Positions 55,407 to 64,000 of a stretch of 64,000 nt of DNA are shown here, piece after piece; positions within the stretch are counted from its first letter, which is position 1; every line of letters starts with the position of its first letter. Location of the stretch: contig NZ_VIAE01000001.1 of assembly GCF_007821455.1 (NCBI RefSeq), positions 1-64,000 of the forward strand, given 5' to 3'. The notes under the pieces are model-generated. The model was given only the letters and a program-made list of their open reading frames with translations, did no database searches and was not told the DNA's origin. The stretch is from Candidatus Phytoplasma pini (GTDB taxonomy: Bacteria; Bacillota_I; Bacilli_A; Acholeplasmatales; Acholeplasmataceae). A program made the position numbers and the translations under genes.

Positions 55407-55458
55407 TTTAAACAAAAAAAACATCTTTATTATATAAAAGATGTTTTTTTTGTTTAAA
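55407..55458. terminator. Bidirectional terminator between rpmB and cdsA
   Basis: A 22-bp perfect inverted repeat (55407-55428 with 55437-55458) with an 8-nt loop. The GC-containing core ACATCTTT/AAAGATGT is bounded by A8 and T8 runs, so it can end transcripts from both convergent genes. Confidence 0.88.
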
Positions 55459-55474
55459 GAATCATTTATATTTG

Positions 55475-56461
55475 TTATTCTATATTAATAATATCCATAA
55501 ATGATTCTATTCCTAGAATAGGAATTCCAAATAAAATTAAAATAATAAAAAAAGATAAAAATAAAAGTGAATCAAAACGATCTAATAAACCACCATGTTC
55601 TAAAAATATATTACCAAAATCTTTAATTTTTAAATTCCTTTTAATTTTAGAAGCGATCAAATCTCCAAATTGGGCAATAATACTACAAAAAATAGTAAAA
55701 ATAATAAAATAAGTGTAACTTTTTATTTCTTCTTTGAGAGGGAAAAAAAATAATACTAATATAAGTGTAAAAATAATACCAGAAAAAAAACCTTCCCAAG
55801 TTTTATTAGGACTTAAAGAAGAACATAAAAAATTTTTACCAAATAAACGTCCTCCAACAAAAGCAAAACTATCACTTATAATCGTAATCAAAAAAATATA
55901 AAAAAACCATTTTTGATTAAAAATAATCAAACTATAAAAACAAGAACTAAAAAACGCAATATATAAAGAAATAAAACAAAAACAATTTAAATAAAAAATA
56001 TCAAATTCTTTTTTAAACAAAAACAAAAAAAAAACAAACAATATGCCTAAAAGAAAAAAGAAAAGAAAATAGTCAAAATAATCCTTGAAAATTACACTAA
56101 AAATATAATCTTTTTTATAATCCTTGACAATTACACTAAAAATAAAATCTTTTTTTGTTTCTAAAAATTTTATAATAAAAGAACAAAAACAACAAAAATT
56201 GCAAAAACAAAGAAAAATAATAATCTTATATAAGGATTTATTCTTATTTTTTGGTTTTGTTGTCGTTGAATCTAAAAATTCCTTCGAAGCTTTTAAATTA
56301 AATAATAAAGAACAAATAAATAAAGAAAAAGGGACAAAAAAAGGAAAATTGTTTGTCTTATCTAAATAAGACATAAGAAAGAAAAAAAATAAAGCAATAA
56401 AAAATATTATAAATCCTATATAAATTTTTTTAAAAATGAAATGAGATTTTTTTTTTTGCAT
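55475..56461 (-). CDS. cdsA: Phosphatidate cytidylyltransferase
   Basis: The 328-aa multi-pass membrane enzyme makes CDP-diacylglycerol from phosphatidate and CTP, the entry to phospholipid synthesis. The C-terminal signature is intact: SKIKRNLKIKDFGNI, then LEHGGLLDRFDS (near residues 263-290), and SPNKTWEGFFSG precedes it. It is about 50 residues longer than usual at the N-terminal half. Residues near 100-128 contain a 13-residue tandem repeat (FSVIVKDY and FSVIFKDY units). Its ATG overlaps the frr stop by one base (TAATG), so it is translated with frr. Confidence 0.95.
   Translation of the reverse strand: MQKKKSHFIFKKIYIGFIIFFIALFFFFLMSYLDKTNNFPFFVPFSLFICSLLFNLKASKEFLDSTTTKPKNKNKSLYKIIIFLCFCNFCCFCSFIIKFLETKKDFIFSVIVKDYKKDYIFSVIFKDYFDYFLFFFLLGILFVFFLFLFKKEFDIFYLNCFCFISLYIAFFSSCFYSLIIFNQKWFFYIFLITIISDSFAFVGGRLFGKNFLCSSLSPNKTWEGFFSGIIFTLILVLFFFPLKEEIKSYTYFIIFTIFCSIIAQFGDLIASKIKRNLKIKDFGNIFLEHGGLLDRFDSLLFLSFFIILILFGIPILGIESFMDIINIE
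56078..56155. repeat. 39-bp tandem repeat inside cdsA
   Basis: Units 56078-56116 and 56117-56155 differ at two positions. Each is 13 codons, so the repeat keeps the reading frame and doubles a short charged loop between membrane segments. Confidence 0.85.
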
Positions 56462-57015
56462 TAAATTTTCAATAATTCTTTATTTTTTTGTTGAGTTTCT
56501 TTTTCGATCAAATCAATCCACTTATCTGTTAAGTCTTGAATAAGTTTTAAAAAATGATTTTCTAAATATTGATTGAATTTCATTTTTTTAATTTTATCAT
56601 TACCTTGGCGACGAATATTTCTAACAACAACTTTAGTTTGCATCGAAATTTCTTCAATTTCTTTAATTAATTGTTTTCTTCTTTCTTCTGTAGGTTGAGG
56701 AAAGATTAATTTAATGATTTTACCATCAGTCTGTGGAGTAATACCTAAATTATGAGCTTTAATAGCATTCACAACTTTATCATTACAACTAAGATCAAAT
56801 AATTTAATATGTAATTGATAACCCTCTATAACATTAATAGTTCCCATATTTTTTAAAAAAGTTCCTACACCGTAATAATCAACAATTATTTTATCTAATA
56901 ATTTAGGATTAGCTACTCCTGTTCTAATATTAATAAATTTTGATAACATTATATTTTTCGAATTAGACATTTTAATTTCTAATTCGATCAAAATTTCTTT
57001 TGCTAATTCTTCCAT
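56461..57015 (-). CDS. frr: Ribosome recycling factor
   Basis: The 184-aa RRF matches along its length: SKFINIRTGVANPKLLDKI, VDYYGVGTFLKNMGTINV, VRNIRRQGNDKIKK. With EF-G it splits post-termination ribosomes. It lies between pyrH (15 bases upstream) and cdsA (one-base overlap), the usual Firmicutes order. Confidence 0.96.
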   Translation of the reverse strand: MEELAKEILIELEIKMSNSKNIMLSKFINIRTGVANPKLLDKIIVDYYGVGTFLKNMGTINVIEGYQLHIKLFDLSCNDKVVNAIKAHNLGITPQTDGKIIKLIFPQPTEERRKQLIKEIEEISMQTKVVVRNIRRQGNDKIKKMKFNQYLENHFLKLIQDLTDKWIDLIEKETQQKNKELLKI

Positions 57016-57030
57016 TTTAATAAATTCTCC

Positions 57031-57735
57031 TTAATAAGTAATAAAAGTACCTATTTTTTCATTTAAAATAATTTTTTTAATATTACCTTCTTCATTCATA
57101 TCAAAAACAAAAATATTAATTTTATTTTCCCAACAAAAAGAAACAGCAGTTATATCCATAACATCTAATTTTCTAGCAATAACTTCTTTAAATTCCATCT
57201 TTTTAAATAAAATAGCATCTTTGAATTTTTTCGGATCTTTATCATAGACTCCTTTAATACCGTTTTTGGCCATTAAAATATTATTAATATTCAGTTCCGC
57301 AGATCTTAAAGCAGCAGCGGTATCTGTAGAAAAATAAGGAGAACCCAAACCTGCACCTAAAATGACAACACGACCTTTGTTTAAATGTCGCAAGGCTCTT
57401 CCTTTAATATAAGGTTCTGCTACAGAAATCACATTAAAAGCAGTCATAACTCGAGTTTGCACTTGTATGTTTTCTAAAGCATCTTGTAAAGCTAAAGCAT
57501 TTATAATAGTACCTAGCATTCCCATATAATCAGATTGGCTACGCGCCATTCCTAATTCTTGACCTATGATACCACGCCAAATATTACCAGCTCCTACAAT
57601 AATAACTATTTCTAACCCTAAATCTTTAATTTCTTTAATTTCTTTAGCAATTTGTTTAACTTTTTGAGGTTGAATGTTAAAATCATCTCCTTTTAAAGCT
57701 TCTCCACTTAATTTTAAAAGAATTCTTTTTGACAT
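57031..57735 (-). CDS. pyrH: UMP kinase
   Basis: The 234-aa amino-acid-kinase-fold enzyme has RILLKLSGEALKG at the start, IVGAGNIWRG, the YMGMLGTIINALAL helix, and FSTDTAAALRSAE for UMP binding. It makes UDP from UMP and ATP. It begins the pyrH-frr-cdsA unit. tsf is upstream, with 188 bases between. Confidence 0.96.
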   Translation of the reverse strand: MSKRILLKLSGEALKGDDFNIQPQKVKQIAKEIKEIKDLGLEIVIIVGAGNIWRGIIGQELGMARSQSDYMGMLGTIINALALQDALENIQVQTRVMTAFNVISVAEPYIKGRALRHLNKGRVVILGAGLGSPYFSTDTAAALRSAELNINNILMAKNGIKGVYDKDPKKFKDAILFKKMEFKEVIARKLDVMDITAVSFCWENKINIFVFDMNEEGNIKKIILNEKIGTFITY

Positions 57736-57923
57736 TAAAACCTTTTATCCTTTGATAAAGATTATCAAACCAAAATGTAAAAACAATATTTTTTATTAAA
57801 TTAATTTTCCAAATTTTAAAATTATAGAACATATAAACAATAAATCTCTTTTTAAAAAAATAAAATAATATAAAAAAAATTATTTTTTATAAGAAAATCA
57901 GAAAATATCTTTTCTTCAAATAA

Positions 57924-58775
57924 TTAATAATCTTCTCCTAATTCAAAACGTTCAAAAAAAAGAACATCAACATTGTATTTTTTTAAATATTCTTTTACTT
58001 TTTGATCCGAATTATTATATAAAAATTGTTCTAATAAACAATTTTGTTCTAAAAAAACATCTAGACGCTTTTGAACTATTTTTTCTATCAAAACATGATT
58101 TAAAGTTTTATTTTGTTCTTTGAATTCATTTATAGTTTTTTCTTTCAAAAGTTCTTCCTCTTTTTTTAAAAAAAATCTATCAATTTTTTCTTTATTCAAA
58201 AATTTAGGTTTAAGTCCAACTATGTGAATAGGTAAATTACTTTCTACTTCAAGACAAGGTTTCGTTAAACAAACTAAAGAAGAAATTCTTCCTCCTTGAT
58301 GTTTATAAATACCAAAGCTTTCTGTATTGTTTTTATAAAAAATAGCTATTCTTTTTAAAATAATTTGTTCTTTTAAAACAGCTATTGATTCCAAAATAAA
58401 ATTTTTTACAGTTTTATCATTATAAGAATAATTTAAAAAATCATCTAAAGTTTTTATATAATCGTCAGCTTCTAATAAAATCTTTTCTAATTGAGAACAT
58501 AAATTTAAAAAAATTGAATTTCTAGCGACAAAATCAGTTTCTGTATTTAATTCAAATAAAACAGCTTTATTATTCCTAAAAGCAACATTAGTTAACCCTT
58601 CTGAAAGAACAAGATCTTTATTATTTTCAGCAGCTTTTATTAATCCTTCTTTTTTAAGTAAAGAAAAAGCTTTTTCAATATCTCCTTCGGTTTTTTCTAA
58701 AGCTTTTTTACAATATAAAATACCTATATTAGACATTTTTCTTAATTGCTGAATCATTTCTTTGCTGATTTTCAT
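57924..58775 (-). CDS. tsf: Elongation factor Ts
   Basis: The 283-aa EF-Ts has the N-terminal UBA-like domain (residues 1-45; MSNIGILYCKKALEKTEGDI) and the TDFVARN motif that reaches EF-Tu near residue 80, followed by the core subdomains. It recharges EF-Tu with GTP. It follows rpsB beyond a hairpin, so it may be partly attenuated relative to S2. Confidence 0.95.
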   Translation of the reverse strand: MKISKEMIQQLRKMSNIGILYCKKALEKTEGDIEKAFSLLKKEGLIKAAENNKDLVLSEGLTNVAFRNNKAVLFELNTETDFVARNSIFLNLCSQLEKILLEADDYIKTLDDFLNYSYNDKTVKNFILESIAVLKEQIILKRIAIFYKNNTESFGIYKHQGGRISSLVCLTKPCLEVESNLPIHIVGLKPKFLNKEKIDRFFLKKEEELLKEKTINEFKEQNKTLNHVLIEKIVQKRLDVFLEQNCLLEQFLYNNSDQKVKEYLKKYNVDVLFFERFELGEDY

Positions 58776-58904
58776 TTCTTTTATCCTTTTTATAAAATTA
58801 TCTATTGTTTAAAGATAAAATAAAATTGATTTTGTATTTTTGAAAAATTAGAAAAAATAACTTTTTTTTCATTAAAAATTAAAATTTTTCAAAAAAACTA
58901 TTTA

Positions 58905-58942
58905 TTAAAAAAGATGTTTATATTTTTAACATCTTTTTTTAA
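58905..58942 (-). terminator. Hairpin between rpsB and tsf
   Basis: AAAAAAGATGTT (58907-58918) pairs with AACATCTTTTTT (58928-58939) across 9 bases, extended by AT pairs. On the minus strand it follows rpsB by about 90 bases and has T-rich sequence after it. It may end or reduce transcription into tsf. Confidence 0.65.
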
Positions 58943-59031
58943 TTTTAAAATTTATTTTATAAATGTCTATCTTATAAATAATTATAAATAAAAAATAAAT
59001 TAACTTATTTTATTATTTAATTTATAAAACA

Positions 59032-59841
59032 TCATTTACTAATTTTATCATTAGAATCAACCAATTTTGAAGAAAAAGAGATTGTTTTTTTTGTAAAAAT
59101 ATTATCTTTCTTGGTAGTAATATTATTATTATTTTGAGCATCGATGATAGCATTTGCAATAATCGAAGTAATTAATTTGACTCCCTTAATTGCATCATTA
59201 TTTGCAGGAATAATATAATCTACTAAATCTGGATCACAATTACTATCAACAATACCAAAAATTTTAATATTTAATTTTCGAGCTTCTGCAATAGCAATAA
59301 CATCTTTTTGCACATCTACTACAAAAATAGCTTGCGGCAATTGTGACATATCTTTGATTCCGCCTAAAATCTTTTCTAATTTATCTCTTTTTTTCATTAA
59401 TAAAGACACTTCTTTTTTAGGCAAATCTTTCCATAAACCTTCTTGTTCTTGCTTGTATAATGTTTTTAAAAAAGTTATTCTTTTAGAAATAGTTTGAAAA
59501 TTAGTTAAAATTCCTCCTAACCATCTATGAACAACATAAAACTGACCTGAACGTTTTGCTTCCTGTTTTAAAATTTCTTGAATTTGTTTTTTAGTTCCTA
59601 AAAAAAGAACTTTACCACCATTCAATGCAATATCAAAAATTTTTTCATAAACATTTTCTACTGCTAAAATTGTTTTTTTTAAATCTATGATATTAATTTT
59701 ATTCCTAATAACAGGTACTCCTTCGCTCAAAGAAAACAAATAAGGTTTCATTTTATAATGGCATTGTCTAGCTGTATGTCCAAAGTGAATACCTGATTCT
59801 AATAATTGTTTAATAGAAACAACTGCCATAATTTTTTTCAA
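59032..59841 (-). CDS. rpsB: Ribosomal protein S2
   Basis: The 269-aa S2 is recognised by [41 protein letters not shown] and [21 protein letters not shown] run of Asn, Thr and Lys forms the tail. The frame begins at a TTG (59841), four codons before an ATG. The ribosome-binding site GGAAAGG sits six bases before the TTG and 18 before the ATG, so I favour the TTG start. S2 is a 30S component. Confidence 0.95.
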   Translation of the reverse strand: MKKIMAVVSIKQLLESGIHFGHTARQCHYKMKPYLFSLSEGVPVIRNKINIIDLKKTILAVENVYEKIFDIALNGGKVLFLGTKKQIQEILKQEAKRSGQFYVVHRWLGGILTNFQTISKRITFLKTLYKQEQEGLWKDLPKKEVSLLMKKRDKLEKILGGIKDMSQLPQAIFVVDVQKDVIAIAEARKLNIKIFGIVDSNCDPDLVDYIIPANNDAIKGVKLITSIIANAIIDAQNNNNITTKKDNIFTKKTISFSSKLVDSNDKISK

Positions 59842-60085
59842 AAAAACCTTTCCATAATTTTTTTTATCTTTGTTTAATATTTTTTCATAATACTTTACAT
59901 ATCGATATTAATAATATTAATTAATAAAAAATAAAAATACTTAATAACTTTCTTTTTATATCCAAAAAAAACAATATACAACTATCTAAATAATGATTCA
60001 AAAATTAACCTATTCTTATTTTAGCATATTTTATTTTTTTTAATCTATTGAATTGAAATAAAAATAATTATTAAAAATTTTTTGA
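59842..60085. other. Spacer between rpsB and dut
   Basis: AT-rich DNA with the rpsB promoter. No gene or strong hairpin is seen. Confidence 0.45.
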
Positions 60086-60550
60086 TTATTTTTTTTCGTT
60101 TGTACTACCAAACCCATTGTCGCGAATTCTCTTAGAAGCTAAATCGTTTTTTGTTAAATAAAAATTTTGTAAAATACATTGAGCAATTCTTTCATTCTTT
60201 TGAATAAGAACAGCATTTTTATCAGACAAATTATATAAAGCAACAAAAATATGTCCTTCGTTTTGTGTATTATTATAATAGTCACTATCAATAATTCCAA
60301 CACCATTCGATAACATTAAATTTTTTTTTATCAACGAAGATCTAGCATAAACACATAAAACTTTATCATAATCAAAAAAAGCTTTAATTCCTGTCGGAAC
60401 TAAAACGGTTTGTCTTGGTAAAATTTGAACATCAATAGCTGATTCTAAATCATATCCCGCACTTAAAAAAGTCTGTCTTCGAGGTAAATTAATTTTTTCA
60501 TTTTTAAACTTACTAATAATTTGAAAATAAAATTGAACTTTTTGTGCCAT
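60086..60550 (-). CDS. dut: dUTP diphosphatase
   Basis: The 154-aa trimeric dUTPase has motif 1 SAGYDLES, motif 2 YARSSLIKKN, motif 3 NGVGIIDSDYYN, motif 4 around KNERIAQCIL and motif 5 NGFGSTN near the C terminus. It breaks dUTP to dUMP, keeping uracil out of DNA. It starts one base after the recombinase stop codon, so the two are co-transcribed. Confidence 0.93.
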   Translation of the reverse strand: MAQKVQFYFQIISKFKNEKINLPRRQTFLSAGYDLESAIDVQILPRQTVLVPTGIKAFFDYDKVLCVYARSSLIKKNLMLSNGVGIIDSDYYNNTQNEGHIFVALYNLSDKNAVLIQKNERIAQCILQNFYLTKNDLASKRIRDNGFGSTNEKK

Positions 60551-60551
60551 T

Positions 60552-61499
60552 TTAACATTCTTTCTTTGTTTTTTTTTGATTTAATTTAAGATTCATATTG
60601 AGAGGATGAAATTCTAAAAATTTTTTTTTTAAAAATTGATTAGAAACATAAGTATAAATTTGTGTAGTTTTTAAATTAATATGTCCTAATAATTCTTGTA
60701 CTACTCTTAAATCAGCACCTTTGTTAAGCAAAATAGTGGCAAAAGCATGTCTTAAAACATGAGGAGAAATTTTTTTTTGACCTGTTTGAATACATAATTG
60801 ATTTAAAATAAATCTAATGCCTTTTGAAGTAAAAACATTTCCTTTATAATTAACTAACAAAAAGAAATGTTCTTTTTTCATTGATTTTTTATTTTTTAAA
60901 ATTAATAAAGGACGAATATGATTTATATAATATTTTAATGTTTGAATTAAATTTGTATGTATAGGTAAATATCTTTCTTTTCTTCCTTTGCCGTTAATTA
61001 AAATTTGTGCATTATCAAAATATATATCTTGTACTTTCAAATTAATTAATTCGCTTACTCTTAAACCAAAACTGTAAAGCAATTCTAATATTAAATAATT
61101 ACGAAAACCTAAAATTTTATTTTGATCAATAGAATCAAATAATTTTTGAATATCCTCTTCTGAAATAATCTTAGGTATTTTTTTAGGTATTTTTTTTAAC
61201 TTAATTAATTTAAAAATATTTATTTTCAAATCAAATCTTTCTATTAAAAAATTATAAAAAGTTTTTAATGCGGAAATCTTTCTACTAACGCTTGTATCTT
61301 TTAATTTTTTTGAATGAAGAAAAACAAGAAAAGAACGTGCTTTATTTTTTTGCGATAAAAACTCTAAATTAAATTCAATATTATTATTGATCAAAAAATT
61401 TTTAAATTCTTGAACATCATAAATATAATTAGCTATAGTTAATGATGAATAATTACGCTCGATTTTTAAAAAATTTTCAAAATAACTAATTAAATTCAA
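60552..61499 (-). CDS. Tyrosine recombinase, XerC/XerD type
   Basis: The 315-aa protein has an N-terminal SAM-like core-binding domain (residues 1-90; YENFLKIERNYSSLTIANYI) and a catalytic domain with Arg in SFGLRVSELINL (near 150), Lys in GKGRKERYLPI (near 174), HxxR in SPHVLRHAFATILL (near 248), LLGHINLKTTQIYTYV and the nucleophile Tyr near 281. It probably resolves chromosome dimers or acts as a single-enzyme Xer. It is not inside a mobile element. XerC or XerD identity needs phylogeny. Confidence 0.92.
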   Translation of the reverse strand: MNLISYFENFLKIERNYSSLTIANYIYDVQEFKNFLINNNIEFNLEFLSQKNKARSFLVFLHSKKLKDTSVSRKISALKTFYNFLIERFDLKINIFKLIKLKKIPKKIPKIISEEDIQKLFDSIDQNKILGFRNYLILELLYSFGLRVSELINLKVQDIYFDNAQILINGKGRKERYLPIHTNLIQTLKYYINHIRPLLILKNKKSMKKEHFFLLVNYKGNVFTSKGIRFILNQLCIQTGQKKISPHVLRHAFATILLNKGADLRVVQELLGHINLKTTQIYTYVSNQFLKKKFLEFHPLNMNLKLNQKKTKKEC

Positions 61500-61580
61500 A
61501 TTTATAATAAGAACCCACTTTATATTTTATTTTTCAAAAATATTATTCACTACCATAAAAAAACATAAAAAATCTCAAAA

Positions 61581-62156
61581 TTAATTATATAAAAAAATAA
61601 TTATTATTAAGAACAATGCAAAAAATATTATTATTATAGGAAATAACAATATAAAAATTTCTTTGAAATATTTAAAAAAAGAAAATAACTTATGCAAATG
61701 AATAGTATAAATTACTTTTGCAACCACATCTTCATATTTAATTTTTTTTTCCCACGGAAAACTATCACGATTATTAATTCCTTTAGTGGTTATCCATTTT
61801 TCATCTTTATTATTTATTAATATTCTATGAACAACTAAGGCAACTAGAGTATCAAACTTAAAAGTTTTATCAAGATGAAAAATTATATCGTCATCTTTTT
61901 GTAAATAAGAACAATCTTTTACTTTCTTAACGATGACTAAATCATTAGGATAAATATCCGGTTGCATGCTTTCGGTAGATACGGAATAAATATTAAAACC
62001 GAAAAAATTAGACTCATCTTTAGGATAAAAATAATTAATAATATTTAAAAAAATCAAACACAAAATACAAAACAAAAAAAAATAATACAAAATACTTCCT
62101 AAAAATTTTAACAAAAACTTAATTATCATTATTATTTCGATATTTTTAATCATCAT
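61581..62156 (-). CDS. Signal peptidase I, SipW (Ser-His) type
   Basis: The 191-aa S26-family protease has an N-terminal membrane segment, catalytic Ser63-Met64 in VSTESMQPDIYPND, and a His at about 110 in ALVVHRI in place of the bacterial Lys: the ER/SipW type. A second membrane segment lies near the C terminus. It cleaves signal peptides from Sec-exported proteins outside the membrane, including secreted virulence proteins in phytoplasmas. The frame has further ATGs at codons 2 and 10; the first is used here. Confidence 0.88.
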   Translation of the reverse strand: MMIKNIEIIMIIKFLLKFLGSILYYFFLFCILCLIFLNIINYFYPKDESNFFGFNIYSVSTESMQPDIYPNDLVIVKKVKDCSYLQKDDDIIFHLDKTFKFDTLVALVVHRILINNKDEKWITTKGINNRDSFPWEKKIKYEDVVAKVIYTIHLHKLFSFFKYFKEIFILLFPIIIIFFALFLIIIIFLYN

Positions 62157-62552
62157 TAACTACATTTTATACTTTTAGCCAATTAAAGAAATAAATTAAA
62201 TCTTTTATTCGCTAATTATTTTCACATTTGACATAAAAATCCACAAACTAAAAACTATTTTCTTACTTTAAAAATATAAAATATTTTATATTTTTAAATT
62301 CCTGCAACTTTTAACATAATATACTTTTATTCTAATAAATTTAACTTTATAATACAAATAATAAAATAACAAAAAAATATTAAAATTATTTTTAATAAAA
62401 TCAAATTATTTTATACAAATAAAAATTATATTTATAATAATAAAAATTTTATATCCATTTTTATTTATCTTAAATTTGAAATTTATTTAATAAAAAAATA
62501 AAATTTTACTTATTTACTATTTTATATTTTTATTTTCCAAAAAATTTTTATT
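62157..62552. other. 396-bp AT-rich gap
   Basis: No gene, tRNA or strong hairpin is visible. It holds the signal peptidase promoter region and the 3' flank of glnS. Confidence 0.5.
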
Positions 62553-64000
62553 TTACATAGAACTTTTTTTAGTATTGTATAAATTCCTCAATGAAACAAT
62601 TTCATTAAAATTAATAATTGAATTTTTTTGCTGTTCTAAATCTAGAATGAAATAACCTTTTCTCAAAAATTGAAATTTTTCATAATTAGAATTGAAATAT
62701 AATGAACCTTCTATAAAAGCTTCTTTTTGTTGAAAAGAATCAAAATTAAATTCATCAATAATATTTTTAGGATAAGAAGTTTTAAAAAGAGGTTGAAAAA
62801 AATTTATAAAAACTTTTTGAACATTCATCTGTTCAATAAAATGAATAGTTCCATTAGGTTTTCTTTTGTTAAAACCTGTACCACTTTTAGTTTCTGGATC
62901 ATAAAAAGCTAAAATTTCAATAATTTCCCCTTCATTATTCCTAATAACATCAACGGCTTTAATAAAATAAAAATGAAACAATCTTACTTCACCATTTAAA
63001 AATAGTTTTTTAGAACTTGGATCTTTTTTTTCAATTTGGAAATCATCTTTCTCAATATATAAATATTTTGAAAAAAAAACTTTCCTAGTGCCTAATTCTT
63101 TTAAACAATCATCATAAGGCACTTCTGTAAATTCTCTTTTGTTTTCGGGATAATTTAAAATTGTAACTTTTAAAGGATCAGTTACAACCATAACTTTTTT
63201 AACCTTATATTGTAATTCGTTTCGAATAGAATTTTCGAGCATTTTAAAATCAACAAAAGTGTTATTCCTAGATAATCCACTTTCTAAAACAAATTTTTTA
63301 ATAGATTCTGGCGTATAACCTTTACGACGCATACCTTTTAAAGTAGGTATTCTAGGATCATCCCAACCTGAAACCAAATCATGTTCTATTAAAGTTTTTA
63401 AATGTCTTTTACTTAAAACAATTTGTGAAACATTAAGTCGTCCAAATTCAATTTGAGTAGGAATATTCTGCATTTCTGTTTCTCTAATTACCCAATCATA
63501 TAAAGGACGGTGATCTTCAAATTCTAAAGAACAAAGAGAATGGGTAATTCCTTCGATCGAATCTCCCAAAGGATGAGCAAAATCATAAGAAGGGAAAATA
63601 AAATAATGTTTATTTTTTAAAGTATAAGCATCCAAAATACGATATAAAACAGGATCTCTTAAATTCATATTAGGATTATCCATATTAATTTTTGCTCGTA
63701 ATACTTTTTCTCCTTCTTGAAACAAACCTTCCTTCATTTGATAAAATAAAAGCAAATTTGTTTCAATAGAACGGTTTCTATAAGGAGAATCTAAACCTGC
63801 GTTTTGAAAATCTCCTCTAGTATTTTTGATTTGTTCAGAGTTTAAATCATCAACAAAAGCTTTCCCTTTTTTGATTAACAAAACAGCTTTTTGAAATATT
63901 TCTTCGAAATAATCTGAAGAAAAAAAAACTTTATCTGGTTGATAACCCAACCAATGTATATCTTCTAAAATAGAATCAACATAAATCTTTTTTTCTGATC
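62553..64000 (-). CDS. glnS: Glutaminyl-tRNA synthetase, C-terminal part (cut by window end)
   Basis: The coding frame runs off the window's right edge; the visible part gives 482 or so residues. The frame continues upstream as KKIYVDSILEDIHWLGYQP, so any start near 63950 is false. It matches GlnRS: THSLCSLEFEDHRPLYDWV, IEFGRLNVSQIVLSKRHL with the KMSKS-like LSKRHL, GWDDPRIPTLKGMRRKGYTP, and the later beta-barrel anticodon domains. The HIGH motif is beyond the window. It charges tRNA-Gln directly, whereas many Firmicutes use the GatCAB route. Confidence 0.93.
   Translation of the reverse strand, partial: SEKKIYVDSILEDIHWLGYQPDKVFFSSDYFEEIFQKAVLLIKKGKAFVDDLNSEQIKNTRGDFQNAGLDSPYRNRSIETNLLLFYQMKEGLFQEGEKVLRAKINMDNPNMNLRDPVLYRILDAYTLKNKHYFIFPSYDFAHPLGDSIEGITHSLCSLEFEDHRPLYDWVIRETEMQNIPTQIEFGRLNVSQIVLSKRHLKTLIEHDLVSGWDDPRIPTLKGMRRKGYTPESIKKFVLESGLSRNNTFVDFKMLENSIRNELQYKVKKVMVVTDPLKVTILNYPENKREFTEVPYDDCLKELGTRKVFFSKYLYIEKDDFQIEKKDPSSKKLFLNGEVRLFHFYFIKAVDVIRNNEGEIIEILAFYDPETKSGTGFNKRKPNGTIHFIEQMNVQKVFINFFQPLFKTSYPKNIIDEFNFDSFQQKEAFIEGSLYFNSNYEKFQFLRKGYFILDLEQQKNSIINFNEIVSLRNLYNTKKSSM

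Noticed and set aside
63900-63950. Start codon of glnS at 63950
   Set aside because: The frame continues upstream with conserved GlnRS residues to the window edge; the TTG there is an internal Leu codon.

Overview
The window looks like chromosomal core from a phytoplasma (Mollicutes, Acholeplasmatales). It is extremely AT-rich outside the RNA genes, with intergenic DNA almost purely A/T. The gene set is that of a reduced, wall-less parasite. UGA behaves as a stop (valS ends in TGA) and Trp is always TGG. The 16S-23S spacer carries a tRNA-Ile, as in phytoplasmas. I do not assign a species or 16Sr group. No potential mobile units, prophages, insertion sequences or CRISPR arrays were seen, so this is mostly housekeeping DNA.

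Layout. 1-8.4 kb (minus strand): yhaM, cca, degV, two orphan ECF-type vitamin uptake proteins (FolT-like and ThiT-like), the L21-Prp-L27-Obg operon, trhO and a small membrane protein. 8.4-15.8 kb: dnaE, lysS, RNase P RNA and pnp. 15.9-21.1 kb: one complete rRNA operon reading minus, in the order tRNA-Tyr, 16S, tRNA-Ile, 23S, 5S, tRNA-Asn, with visible processing stems. 21.2-26.0 kb: rpmH-rnpA-yidC, a membrane protein, then infC-rpmI-rplT behind a probable attenuator leader. L20 carries an unusual C-terminal Rho_N/SAP-like domain. 26.2-29.9 kb: a 1245-aa membrane AAA+ ATPase without protease domain. 30.5-33 kb: adk, tpiA and an HTH-cupin regulator. 33-36 kb: a 1013-aa coiled-coil protein of unknown function, divergent from ruvAB. 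38-40 kb: a decayed adenine-specific DNA methyltransferase. 40-48 kb: a heterodimeric ABC exporter, groES-groEL and sufS. 48.5-49.5 kb: a candidate surface protein (signal peptide, hydrophilic ectodomain, C-terminal anchor), followed by tRNA-Ser, engB and valS on the plus strand. 53.8-54.3 kb: a small secreted-protein gene whose frame is broken only at two poly-A runs. 54.8-55 kb: a possible small RNA. 55-64 kb: rpmB, cdsA-frr-pyrH, tsf, rpsB, dut-xer, a SipW-type signal peptidase and the 3' part of glnS.

How the genes fit together. The window is dominated by translation: ribosomal proteins L20, L21, L27, L28, L34, L35 and S2, factors IF3, EF-Ts and RRF, three aminoacyl-tRNA synthetases, ribosome-assembly GTPases Obg and EngB, and the L27-processing protease Prp. 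RNA turnover and maturation are covered by PNPase, YhaM, RNase P RNA and protein, the CCA/poly(A) enzyme and TrhO. The cell surface is served by YidC, the signal peptidase, the ABC exporter and the candidate antigen. These, with the AAA+ ATPase, the coiled-coil protein and the frameshifted secreted protein, are the parts most relevant to host interaction and the least explained.
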